From an uncultured Thermomonas sp. (lineage in GTDB: Bacteria > Pseudomonadota > Gammaproteobacteria > Xanthomonadales > Xanthomonadaceae): a stretch of DNA of 8,457 nucleotides. Both the position numbers and the translations under genes were made by a program. The stretch is taken from contig CAMLJA010000072.1 in NCBI GenBank assembly GCA_946480065.1, forward strand, positions 1 through 8,457, in the 5' to 3' direction. This document shows, piece after piece, positions 1 to 6,729 of this stretch (positions within the stretch are counted from its first letter, which is position 1; each line of letters starts with the position of its first letter). Below the pieces are notes generated by a model, which saw only the letters and a list, made by a program, of their open reading frames with translations, searched no databases and was not told where the DNA came from.

Positions 1-121
1 GCAGCGCCTTCATCCCGTAGAAGGAGAAGCGCTCCCACATCTCGGTGAAGAAGCACACGAACACGCCCTTCGGGTGGCCCAGGAAATCGCCGCGCGCGGC
101 GGACGGTTCGGCGTTGGTCAT
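1..121 (-). CDS. POT-family (PTR2) peptide/H+ symporter, N-terminal fragment
   Basis: Only the first 40 codons lie in the window; the gene runs off the left edge. The fragment reads into a predicted first membrane helix (about residues 19-40) carrying the ExxER motif (E27, E30, R31) followed by F-S-F-Y-G-M. This is the N-terminal signature of proton-dependent oligopeptide transporters, in which the motif takes part in proton coupling. The family imports di- and tripeptides across the inner membrane. The ATG at 119-121 is supported by GGAAG (complement of 128-132) six bases upstream. The gene is transcribed away from the OPT transporter and peptidase pair, so two unrelated peptide-importer families sit back to back. 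The family call is firm because the motif is distinctive, but the exact substrate class and the integrity of the rest of the gene cannot be judged. Confidence 0.85.
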   Translation of the reverse strand, partial: MTNAEPSAARGDFLGHPKGVFVCFFTEMWERFSFYGMKAL

Positions 122-240
122 GGCGGGCTTCCGATGGGGGCCGCACTAGGGTAGCGGGCGAGTCCTCGCCGTGGCGCCACTGGACTTGGCCCGCCGTAGC
201 CGCTAGGTTTCGGCGATTGCATGCCTTGGGAGGGGCGACC
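122..240. promoter_or_regulatory. Divergent intergenic region between two peptide-transporter genes
   Basis: These 119 bp separate the starts of the POT and OPT genes and should hold promoters for both directions. Two inverted repeats lie side by side: GGCGAG-TC-CTCGCC (157-170) and the perfect 10-bp palindrome GTGGCGCCAC (171-180). A weak sigma70-like pair for the rightward gene could be CTGGAC (180-185) and TAGGTT (204-209) with an 18-bp spacer, but the match to consensus is poor. A shared operator controlling both transporters is inference. In DNA this rich in GC, short palindromes arise often by chance. Confidence 0.4.
228..235 (+). promoter_or_regulatory. Ribosome binding site deciding the OPT transporter start
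   Basis: The purine-rich run GGGAGGGG ends five bases before the ATG at 241, with its GGAGG core (229-233) seven bases away. This strong Shine-Dalgarno sequence places the start at 241. The upstream in-frame TTG at 217 would lie before this site and has no site of its own. Confidence 0.8.
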
Positions 241-2208
241 ATGTCCGATTCAGGTTCCGCCGTGCCGCAGCTCACCGTCCGCGCCGTCCTGCTGGCCGTC
301 GTGCTGGCGGTGATCCTGTCCGCCGCGAACGCCTACCTGGGGCTGTTCGCCGGCCTGACCATCGCCACGGCCATCCCGGCCGCGGTGGTGTCCATGGGCG
401 TGCTGCGGCTGCTGGGGGGCGGCTCCATCCTGGAGAACAACATCGTCCAGACCGGCGCCTCCGCAGGCTCGTCGATCGCCGCGGGCGTGATCTTCACCAT
501 CCCGGCGCTGGTCATCCTCGGCTACTGGCAGGACTTCCGCTATTCGTGGGTGCTGGCGATCGCCGGCCTTGGCGGGCTGCTGGGCGTGCTGTTCTCGGTG
601 CCGCTGCGGCGCTCGATGATCGTGGAAGAGCCACTGCCCTTCCCCGAGGGCAAGGCCGCCGCCGAGGTGCTGAAGGCCGGCGAGAACCCCGGCCCGGGGC
701 TGAAGATCCTGGGCGTGTCGGCCGCGCTGGGCGGGCTGATCAAGGCCGCCGCCGCCAGCGGCATGCGGCTGATCCCGGACACCGCCGCGGGCGCCGGCTT
801 CTTCGGCAAGTACCTGGGCTACATGGGCACCAACCTGTCGCCGGCGCTGCTGGGCGTGGGCTACATCGTCGGCCTGAACATCGGCATCGTGGTGGTGTCG
901 GGTTCGATCCTGTCCTGGAACATCGCCATCCCGCTCTACCACGCCTACTTCCTGGGCAGCGACCCGGCGCTGGCGCAGAGCCTGGCCGGCGCCGGCCCGG
1001 AGGACATCGCCTATGGCATCTGGTCGGCCAAGATCCGCTACCTGGGCGTGGGCGCGATGCTGGTGGGCGGCGTGTGGACGCTGTTCTCGCTGCGCAACTC
1101 GCTGCTGTCGGGCATCCGCAGCGGCATCGCCGCCGCGCGCAAGGGCGCCGACGCCAACCTGGCGGAAACCGAGCGCGACCTGCCGATGAAGTGGATGCTG
1201 GTGGCGCTGCTGCTGTTCGTGCTGCCGCTGCTCGGGCTGTACCAGGCCATCGTGCAGAACTGGGGCGTCAGCATCCCGATGACGATCATCATGATCGTGG
1301 CCGGCTTCCTGTTCGTCTCGGTGTCGGCCTACCTGGCCGGGCTGGTGGGGTCCTCCAACAACCCGGTGTCCGGCATCACCATCGCCACCATCCTGTTCGC
1401 CTCGGTGGTGCTGATGCTGCTGCTGGGCAGCGACTCCAAGATCGGCGCGGTGGCGGCGATCATGATCGGCGCGGTGGTGTGCTGCGCGGCGGCGGTCGGC
1501 GGCGACAACCTGCAGGACCTCAAGGCCGGCTACATCGTCGGCGCCACCCCGTGGAAGCAGCAGCTGATGCTGGGCATCGGCGCGTTCTCCTGCGCGCTGA
1601 TCATGGCGCCGGTGCTGAACCTGCTGGCGCAGGCCTACGGCATCGGCGCGCCCACGCCCGAGCACCCCAACTCACTGTCGGCCCCGCAGGCCACGCTGAT
1701 GGCCTCGGTGGCCAAGGGCATGTTCGGCGGCGAGCTGCCGTGGACGGTGATCGCCGTCGGCGCCGCCATCGGCGCGGGGATCATCGCGCTGGACGAAGTG
1801 CTGAAGGCCCGCGGCAGCAGCTTCCGCGTGCCGGTGCTGGCCGCGGCCATCGGCATCTACCTGCCGCTGGAGCTGATGGTGCCGATCTTCCTGGGCGGCC
1901 TGCTGGCGTACCTGGTGGAGAAGCGCCACGGCATGGCGGGCAGCGCCGACGAGGCCGCGCGCGACCGCCTGCACCGCCCCGGCACGCTGTTCGCCGCCGG
2001 CCTGATCACCGGCGAGGCGCTGATGGGCATCCTGATCGCGATCCCGATCGTGGCCACCGGCCGGCCGGACGTGATCGCGCTGCCGGCCTCGCTGCAGTTC
2101 GGCAAGTACCTGGGGCTGGCGGTGCTGGCGCTGGTGGCCTGGCTGCTGTACCGCACCGGCGCCAAGGCCGGCGCGGTGCTGGGCGACGCCGAACGCGGCC
2201 CGATGTGA
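241..2208 (+). CDS. OPT-family oligopeptide transporter
   Basis: A 655-residue, very hydrophobic inner-membrane protein of the OPT superfamily (bacterial oligopeptide transporter and Yellow-Stripe-like type). The family is believed to import small peptides, or metal chelates in plants, by proton symport. Recognisable conserved blocks are NAYLGLFAGLT (30-40), NNIVQTGASAGSS (66-78), EEPLPFPEGKA (129-139), SSNNPVSGIT (371-380) and GGDNLQDLKAGYIVGATPWK (420-439). The first helix starts near residue 13 and hydrophobic segments continue to about residue 637, enough for 14-16 helices. The length is normal for the family and no frame break is seen. The start is set by the Shine-Dalgarno site at 228-235. 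The secreted S9 peptidase gene begins 28 bp after the stop, so the two are probably co-transcribed, which favours peptides as substrate. The family is certain; the transported molecule is not, and siderophore or metal-chelate transport remains possible. Confidence 0.93.
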   Translation: MSDSGSAVPQLTVRAVLLAVVLAVILSAANAYLGLFAGLTIATAIPAAVVSMGVLRLLGGGSILENNIVQTGASAGSSIAAGVIFTIPALVILGYWQDFRYSWVLAIAGLGGLLGVLFSVPLRRSMIVEEPLPFPEGKAAAEVLKAGENPGPGLKILGVSAALGGLIKAAAASGMRLIPDTAAGAGFFGKYLGYMGTNLSPALLGVGYIVGLNIGIVVVSGSILSWNIAIPLYHAYFLGSDPALAQSLAGAGPEDIAYGIWSAKIRYLGVGAMLVGGVWTLFSLRNSLLSGIRSGIAAARKGADANLAETERDLPMKWMLVALLLFVLPLLGLYQAIVQNWGVSIPMTIIMIVAGFLFVSVSAYLAGLVGSSNNPVSGITIATILFASVVLMLLLGSDSKIGAVAAIMIGAVVCCAAAVGGDNLQDLKAGYIVGATPWKQQLMLGIGAFSCALIMAPVLNLLAQAYGIGAPTPEHPNSLSAPQATLMASVAKGMFGGELPWTVIAVGAAIGAGIIALDEVLKARGSSFRVPVLAAAIGIYLPLELMVPIFLGGLLAYLVEKRHGMAGSADEAARDRLHRPGTLFAAGLITGEALMGILIAIPIVATGRPDVIALPASLQFGKYLGLAVLALVAWLLYRTGAKAGAVLGDAERGPM

Positions 2209-2224
2209 TCCCCGATTTCCCCGC

Positions 2225-2230
2225 AAGGAA
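2225..2230 (+). promoter_or_regulatory. Ribosome binding site of the S9 peptidase gene
   Basis: AAGGAA lies six bases before the ATG at 2237, inside the 28-bp gap after the OPT gene. The gap has room for a ribosome binding site but no evident promoter or terminator, which supports co-transcription with the transporter. Confidence 0.7.
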
Positions 2231-2236
2231 CCCGCC

Positions 2237-4309
2237 ATGACCCTGCGCCACGCCATCCTCCCGCTCGCCCTCGCGCTGTCCCTGCCGGCGCTCGCGGCCG
2301 ACGCCGCGGCCACCCGCGGCTTCACCGTGCGGGACATGGCCTACATGGACCGCTATTCCTCGCCCACGCTGTCGCCGGACGGGCGCGTGCTGGTGTTCGC
2401 CAAGCGCACGGTGGACCGCGACAGCAACAAGTCCGCGACCACGCTGTGGATGCGCAACCTGGTCACGCGCGACAACGCGCCGCCCAGGCAGGTGTCGCCG
2501 GAAGGCTGGAGCGTGAACTCGCCGGCGTTCTCGCCGGACGGCCGCACGCTGTACTTCCTGAGCGCCAAGTCAGGGTCGATGCAGCTCTACGCCATGCCCG
2601 CCGGCGGCGGCGAGCCGAAGCGCCTGACCGACTTCGCCCTGGACGTGGACGGCTACAAGCTCTCGCCCGACGGCTCCCGGGTGGCGCTGGCGATGGGCAC
2701 GTTCCCGGACTGCGGGGGCGACCTGGCCTGCACCCGCAAGCGGCTGGATGCCGATGCCGGCGCGAAGGCGACCGGGAAGGTGTTTGACCGCCTGTTCATC
2801 CGCCACTGGGACACCTGGAACAACGGCCGCCTCAACCGCGTGTTCGCGGCCCCGCTGGGCGGGGAGGGCATGCTCACCACGGCCACGCTGCTCAGCGGCG
2901 ACGTCGCCGGCGACATCCCCTCCAAGCCCTTCGGCGACCTGTCCGACTTCGCCTGGTCGCCCGACGGCAAGGCGGTGGCGATGAGCGTGCGCCGGTCCGG
3001 CCCCAGCGAGCCGTGGAGCACCAACTTCGACATCTGGCTGGTGAAAGCCGACGGCAGCGGCGCGCGCAACCTCACCGCGGCCAACAAGGACTGGGATGCC
3101 GGCCCGGTGTTCAGCGCCGACGGCAAGACCCTGTACTACCGCGCGATGGCGCGCCCGGGCTTCGAGGCCGACCGCTTCGCGCTGATGGCGATGGACCTGG
3201 CCTCCGGCACGGCGAAGGAGATCGCGCCGCGCTGGGATGCCTCCGCCGACGGGATCACCCTCTCGGCCGACGGCAAGTGGCTCTACACCACCGCGCAGGA
3301 GCTGGGCCGGCATCCGCTGTTCCGCGTCTCGCTGGCCAACGGCGAGGTCGAAAGCGTGGTGAAGGACGGCAGCGTGTCGGCGTTCGACCTCGCCGGCCCG
3401 ACCCTGGCGTTCTCGCGCAACACGCTGAAGACCGGCGACGTCATCGCCACCACCAGCGCCGACGGCAAGGCGCCGGCGCGCGCAATCACCCCCAGCGCCG
3501 GCGAGATGCTGCCGGACGTGGCCTGGGGCGACTACGAGCAGTTCACCTTCCCCGGCTGGAACGGCGAGACCGTGCACGGCTACGTGGTCAAGCCCTGGAA
3601 CTACGAGGCCGGGAAGAAGTACCCGGTCGCCTTCCTGATCCACGGCGGCCCGCAGGGCAGCTTCGGCGACGGCTGGAGCTACCGCTGGAACCCGCAGACC
3701 TACGCCGGCCAGGGCTATGCGGTGGTGATGATCGACTTCCACGGCAGCACCGGCTACGGGCAGGCCTTCACCGACGCCATCAGCGGCCACTGGGGCGACC
3801 GCCCGCTGGAGGACCTGCAGAAGGGCTGGGCCGCGGCGCAGCAGAAGTATCCCTTCCTCGACGGCGGCAAGGCCTGCGCGCTGGGCGCCAGCTACGGCGG
3901 CTTCATGGCCTACTGGATGGCCGGGGTGTGGAACCAGCCGTGGAAGTGCATCGTCGCCCACGACGGCGTGTTCGACAATTTCATGATGGGCTATGCCACC
4001 GAGGAACTGTGGTTCAGCGAGTGGGAGAACGGCGGCACGCCCTACGACAATCCCGAGGGCTACCAGCGGTTCAACCCGGCCAACCACGTCAAGGACTGGC
4101 GCGCGCCGATCCTCATCGTGCACGGGCAGCAGGACTTCCGGATCCCGGTGGAGCAGGGCATCGCCGCGTTCACCGCGGCCCAGCGCAAAGGCGTGGAATC
4201 CAAACTGCTGTACTTCCCGGACGAGAACCACTGGGTGCTGAAGCCGCAGAACAGCGTGCTCTGGCACGACACCGTCAACGACTGGCTCAGGCAGCACATC
4301 GGCCAGTGA
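2237..4309 (+). CDS. Secreted S9 serine peptidase, dipeptidyl peptidase 5-like
   Basis: A 690-residue precursor. Residues 1-20 form a signal peptide: a basic start, a leucine/alanine-rich core and a likely cut after A-L-A at 18-20. This gives a periplasmic or secreted enzyme. Residues about 25-430 form a beta-propeller with repeated S-P-D-G or S-A-D-G blade motifs (46-49, 99-102, 143-146, 241-244, 293-296, 343-346). The alpha/beta-hydrolase domain follows from about 433. The triad is clear: S552 in G-A-S-Y-G (550-554), D633 in H-G-Q-Q-D-F, and H665 in D-E-N-H-W. H-G-G-P (469-472) matches the oxyanion-hole region. The H-W-D-T-W block (190-194) and total length fit the DPP5 branch better than prolyl oligopeptidase or DPP4. 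DPP5 enzymes remove N-terminal dipeptides, preferring hydrophobic or alanine P1 residues rather than proline. C159 and C165 could form a disulphide. The gene lies 28 bp after the OPT transporter, so its products are plausible cargo. An acylaminoacyl-peptidase activity is the alternative. Confidence 0.9.
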   Translation: MTLRHAILPLALALSLPALAADAAATRGFTVRDMAYMDRYSSPTLSPDGRVLVFAKRTVDRDSNKSATTLWMRNLVTRDNAPPRQVSPEGWSVNSPAFSPDGRTLYFLSAKSGSMQLYAMPAGGGEPKRLTDFALDVDGYKLSPDGSRVALAMGTFPDCGGDLACTRKRLDADAGAKATGKVFDRLFIRHWDTWNNGRLNRVFAAPLGGEGMLTTATLLSGDVAGDIPSKPFGDLSDFAWSPDGKAVAMSVRRSGPSEPWSTNFDIWLVKADGSGARNLTAANKDWDAGPVFSADGKTLYYRAMARPGFEADRFALMAMDLASGTAKEIAPRWDASADGITLSADGKWLYTTAQELGRHPLFRVSLANGEVESVVKDGSVSAFDLAGPTLAFSRNTLKTGDVIATTSADGKAPARAITPSAGEMLPDVAWGDYEQFTFPGWNGETVHGYVVKPWNYEAGKKYPVAFLIHGGPQGSFGDGWSYRWNPQTYAGQGYAVVMIDFHGSTGYGQAFTDAISGHWGDRPLEDLQKGWAAAQQKYPFLDGGKACALGASYGGFMAYWMAGVWNQPWKCIVAHDGVFDNFMMGYATEELWFSEWENGGTPYDNPEGYQRFNPANHVKDWRAPILIVHGQQDFRIPVEQGIAAFTAAQRKGVESKLLYFPDENHWVLKPQNSVLWHDTVNDWLRQHIGQ

Positions 4310-4432
4310 GGCCGCGCTAGCGCAACCGGCTCCCCGGGCATGCGTGCCCGGTGGGCGGGGCCGCCGGCGCTCCGCGCACCGCGGCCGGACGCGCGGACAC
4401 AGGCACGCACGCAACCGACAGGAACCCCGGGC
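4310..4432. other. 123-bp intergenic region with palindrome and hairpin
   Basis: Between the peptidase stop and the DUF819 start lie the perfect palindrome GCGCTAGCGC (4314-4323) and a hairpin with a perfect 7-bp GC-rich stem, CCGGGCA (4334-4340) and TGCCCGG (4345-4351), closed by TGCG. Past one mismatch (4333/4352), up to four further pairs can form, one of them a G-T wobble. No T-run follows, so an ordinary intrinsic terminator is not supported. Possible roles are partial termination, protection of the upstream transcript's 3' end, or part of the DUF819 promoter region. No convincing -35/-10 pair is visible. Confidence 0.4.
4420..4423 (+). promoter_or_regulatory. Ribosome binding site deciding the DUF819 gene start
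   Basis: AGGA, within ACAGGAA, lies nine bases before the ATG at 4433. The in-frame ATG at 4340 has no such site and would add 31 Arg/Ala/Pro/Thr-rich residues unlike the start of this family, so 4433 is preferred. Confidence 0.6.
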
Positions 4433-5683
4433 ATGACGGCAGCGGCACTCCCCGCCCCCTTGATCGACAACGACATCGTCATCTTCGGCCTGATCGCCGG
4501 CACCCTGGGCGCGGTGTTCTGGACCGCCTCCCGCCCCGGCGGCTGGCAGCGCTTCTACAACATCGTGCCGCCGCTGCTGCTGTGCTACCTGCTGCCGGGC
4601 ATCTACAACTCCATCGGCCTGATCGACGGCGCCCACAGCAAGCTCTACAACCCGGTCGCCAGCCGCGTGCTGCTGCCGGCCGCGCTGGTGCTGCTGACCC
4701 TGTCGGTGGACCTGAAGGCGATCGTGCGGCTCGGGCCCAAGCTGCTGGCGATGTACGCGGCGACCTCCGCCAGCATCATGCTGGGCGCGGTGCTGTCGTT
4801 CCTGGCGATGCGCGCGATCGCGCCGGAGACCATGGCCGGCGACACCTGGGCCGGCATGGCCGCGCTGGCCGGCAGCTGGATCGGCGGCGGCGCGAACATG
4901 ATGGCGATGAAGGAGATCTTCGACGTCGACGCCACCACCTTCGGCCAGTTCGCGGTGGTCGACGTCGGCGTGGGCTACGCGTGGATGGCGCTCCTCCTGT
5001 TCATGGCCCAGCGGGCGGCGCGCATCGATGCCCGCAGCGGCGCCGACACCGCCGCGCTGGACGACCTCAAGCAGCGGGTGGAGGCCTACCGCGCCCAGCA
5101 CGAGCGGATCCCCTCGCTGGCCGACATGATGGTGATCGTGGGCATCGCGTTCGGCGCGGTGGGGCTGGCGCACGCGCTGGCCGGCCCGCTGTCGGCCTGG
5201 TTCGGCGCCCACGTCGGCTGGGCGCACACGGTCAGCCTGGACGAACCGTTCGTGTGGGTGATCGGCCTGTGCACGGTGACCGGCCTGGCGCTGAGCTTCA
5301 CCCGCGCGCGCGCGCTGGAAGGCGCGGGCGCCTCCACCATCGGCACGCTGCTGCTCTATTTCCTGATCGCCGCCATCGGCATGCAGATGGAGATCGGCGC
5401 GCTGCTGGGCAAGCCGCTGCTGTTCCTGCTGGGCGTGGTCTGGCTGGCCATCCACATCGTCCTGCTGTGGCTGGTCGGGCGGCTGCTCAACGTGCCGTTC
5501 TTCTACTTCGCGATCGGCTCGCAGAGCCATATCGGTGGCCCCGCCAGCGCCCCGGTGGTGGCCTCGGCCTTCCACCGCTCGCTGGCGCCGGTGGGCGCGC
5601 TGCTGGGCACCCTGGGCTACGCCACCGGCACCGTGCTGGCCTACCTCACTGGGCTGATGCTGCGCGCGCTGGCCGGCGCGTGA
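4433..5683 (+). CDS. DUF819-family multi-pass membrane protein (YjcL-like)
   Basis: A 416-residue inner-membrane protein with about ten or more hydrophobic segments and no signal peptide. Family hallmarks are F-Y-N-I-V-P-P-L-L-L-C-Y-L-L-P (41-55), S-x-L-Y (69-72), L-L-P-A-A-L-V-L-L-T-L-S-V-D-L-K (80-95), SWIGGGANMMAMKEIF (148-163), and GSQSHIGGPASAPVVASAF (362-380) followed by GTLGYATGT (392-400). A charged cytoplasmic-looking stretch (about 193-228) splits it into two halves, each with a small-residue GG-x-[AS]-[NA]-like motif. This resembles the inverted-repeat transporters of the cation/proton antiporter and anion transporter superfamily, where I recall the family being placed. Transport is therefore likely but the substrate is unknown. 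It follows the OPT and S9 genes on the same strand after 123 bp, so it may share their role in peptide or amino-acid handling. That link is inference only. Confidence 0.88.
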   Translation: MTAAALPAPLIDNDIVIFGLIAGTLGAVFWTASRPGGWQRFYNIVPPLLLCYLLPGIYNSIGLIDGAHSKLYNPVASRVLLPAALVLLTLSVDLKAIVRLGPKLLAMYAATSASIMLGAVLSFLAMRAIAPETMAGDTWAGMAALAGSWIGGGANMMAMKEIFDVDATTFGQFAVVDVGVGYAWMALLLFMAQRAARIDARSGADTAALDDLKQRVEAYRAQHERIPSLADMMVIVGIAFGAVGLAHALAGPLSAWFGAHVGWAHTVSLDEPFVWVIGLCTVTGLALSFTRARALEGAGASTIGTLLLYFLIAAIGMQMEIGALLGKPLLFLLGVVWLAIHIVLLWLVGRLLNVPFFYFAIGSQSHIGGPASAPVVASAFHRSLAPVGALLGTLGYATGTVLAYLTGLMLRALAGA

Positions 5684-5698
5684 GCCGGCGGGGCCCCG
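5672..5698. terminator. Candidate hairpins at the convergent gene junction
   Basis: Two rightward-reading units meet here with only 16 bp between stop codons. GCCGGC (5672-5677) and GCCGGC (5684-5689) can pair around a six-base loop that contains the DUF819 stop codon. The overlapping palindrome CGGGGCCCCG (5689-5698) offers an alternative fold. Neither strand has a T-run after the stem, so intrinsic termination is weakly supported. The structure may act as a barrier between convergent transcripts. Confidence 0.3.
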
Positions 5699-5699
5699 G

Positions 5700-6698
5700 T
5701 TACAGCCAGCGGATCCGGCGCAGGTAGCGGTACAGGCCCACGCAGGCCAGCGCCACCAGCCCGATCAGCACCGGGTAGGCGTGGCGGGCGCGCAGCTCCG
5801 GCATGTGCGCGAAGTTCATCCCGTACCATGAGGCCACCAGGGTGGGCACGGCCAGCAGGCCGGCCCAGCCGGCCAGCTTCTTGACGATCTCGCCCTGGGC
5901 GACGGTCACCAGCGACAGGTTGACGTTCATCGCGGCCGCGACCATTTCGCGCAGGGTGTCGATGGTCTCGCCGACCCGCGCGGCATGGTCCTCCACGTCG
6001 CGGTAGTAGGGGCGCACTTCGTCCGGGATCGCCAGCGCCGGCGTGCGCACCAGCTGCGACAGGATGTCCTGCATCGGCGCCACCGCCAGCCGCATCCGCG
6101 TGAGTTCCTTGCGCAGTTCGTACAGGCGGCGGATGGTGCCGCGCTTGTAGGTCTCGGCGAACACGTCCTGCTCCAGCGCGTCGAGTTCCTGCTCGAAGTC
6201 GGAGGCGATCGGCTGGAAGTTGTCGACCACGAAGTCCAGCACCGCGTGCAGGGCCACGCTGGGGCCGTGGGCCAGCGCCTCGGGCTCGCGCTCCAGCCGC
6301 TGGCGCACCTGCGCATAGGTCAGCGAGGCGCCGTGGCGGACGGTGACCAGGAACCGCGGCCCGGCGAACAGGTGGGTCTCGCCGAAGCGGACGTGGCCGT
6401 CCACCTTCTGCGCGGTGTGCACCGCGATGAACAGGCTGTTCCCGTAGACCTCGATCTTCGGGCGCTGGTGCGCGTTGTGGGCGTCCTCGATCGCCAGGTC
6501 GTGCAGGCCGAATTCCTCCTGCAGCTTGTCCAGCAGCGCCTCTTCCGGCTCGTACAGGCCGACCCAGACGAAGCTGCCGTCGTCCACCGCCAGCACGTCG
6601 CTGATCGCGTCCAGCCCGATGTCGCGGCGCTGGCCCCGGCGGTCGTAGGCCGCGCAGTTGACCACGCAGGCGGGCAGGTCGGGCGCGGGCGCGTTCAT
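5700..6698 (-). CDS. corA: CorA-family magnesium/cobalt channel
   Basis: A 332-residue member of the CorA family of pentameric divalent-cation channels, which take up Mg2+ (and Co2+ or Ni2+) across the inner membrane. Residues 1 to about 265 form the cytoplasmic domain, including W45-V-G-L-Y-E-P, a family-typical E-D-A-H-N-A-H-Q-R-P-K block (71-81), and a long helical stretch from about 165 to 270. Two helices close the protein: TM1 about 270-291, ending in the selectivity motif Y-G-M-N (292-295), and TM2 about 308-325. The linking loop has the usual M-P-E-L (299-302), and a basic tail R-R-I-R-W-L ends it. Length is close to the family norm. The ATG at 6696-6698 has AGGA seven bases upstream; an in-frame ATG at 6711-6713 has none. 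It is the last gene of the leftward set after corC and the DUF4105 gene, 31 bp from the latter. Some CorA relatives export rather than import, so direction is unproven. Confidence 0.93.
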   Translation of the reverse strand: MNAPAPDLPACVVNCAAYDRRGQRRDIGLDAISDVLAVDDGSFVWVGLYEPEEALLDKLQEEFGLHDLAIEDAHNAHQRPKIEVYGNSLFIAVHTAQKVDGHVRFGETHLFAGPRFLVTVRHGASLTYAQVRQRLEREPEALAHGPSVALHAVLDFVVDNFQPIASDFEQELDALEQDVFAETYKRGTIRRLYELRKELTRMRLAVAPMQDILSQLVRTPALAIPDEVRPYYRDVEDHAARVGETIDTLREMVAAAMNVNLSLVTVAQGEIVKKLAGWAGLLAVPTLVASWYGMNFAHMPELRARHAYPVLIGLVALACVGLYRYLRRIRWL

Positions 6699-6705
6699 CC
6701 GGGCA

Positions 6706-6709
6706 TCCT
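6706..6709 (-). promoter_or_regulatory. Ribosome binding site deciding the corA start
   Basis: On the minus strand AGGA lies seven bases before the ATG at 6698. It falls just downstream of the other possible ATG (6713), which itself has only GC-rich sequence ahead of it, so the shorter 332-residue product is preferred. Confidence 0.6.
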
Positions 6710-6716
6710 GCATCGC

Positions 6717-6728
6717 GGCCCGCGGGCC
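6717..6728. repeat. 12-bp perfect palindrome in the DUF4105-corA gap
   Basis: GGCCCGCGGGCC is a perfect 12-bp palindrome within the 31-bp gap, directly after the DUF4105 stop codon. It could form a small hairpin in the transcript ahead of corA. No T-run follows, and in GC-rich DNA the chance explanation is strong. Confidence 0.3.
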
Positions 6729-6729
6729 A

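Noticed and set aside
217..240. A TTG start for the OPT transporter, adding eight residues
   Set aside because: The strong Shine-Dalgarno sequence at 228-235 lies after this codon and fits the ATG at 241.
250..1665. A 471-codon minus-strand frame opposite the OPT transporter gene
   Set aside because: Low-complexity His/Gln/Arg/Ala composition, no recognisable motif, and full overlap with a well-supported gene.
546..2240. A 564-codon plus-strand frame inside the OPT gene in another phase
   Set aside because: Arg/Gly/Pro-rich shadow of the true frame with no domain or ribosome binding site.
4340..4432. An upstream ATG start for the DUF819 protein, adding 31 residues
   Set aside because: The added stretch is low-complexity and charged, unlike the family N-terminus, starts within the hairpin, and lacks a ribosome binding site.
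2570..5575. A stop-free minus-strand frame of about 1000 codons opposite the peptidase and DUF819 genes
   Set aside because: Its product is rich in His, Gln, Arg, Gly and Ala with no domain, and it lies over two genes with clear family motifs. GC-rich codon use removes stops from antisense frames, which explains its length.
6711..6713. An alternative corA ATG adding five residues
   Set aside because: It is preceded by a GC-rich palindrome and no Shine-Dalgarno sequence, while the ATG at 6698 has AGGA at good spacing.
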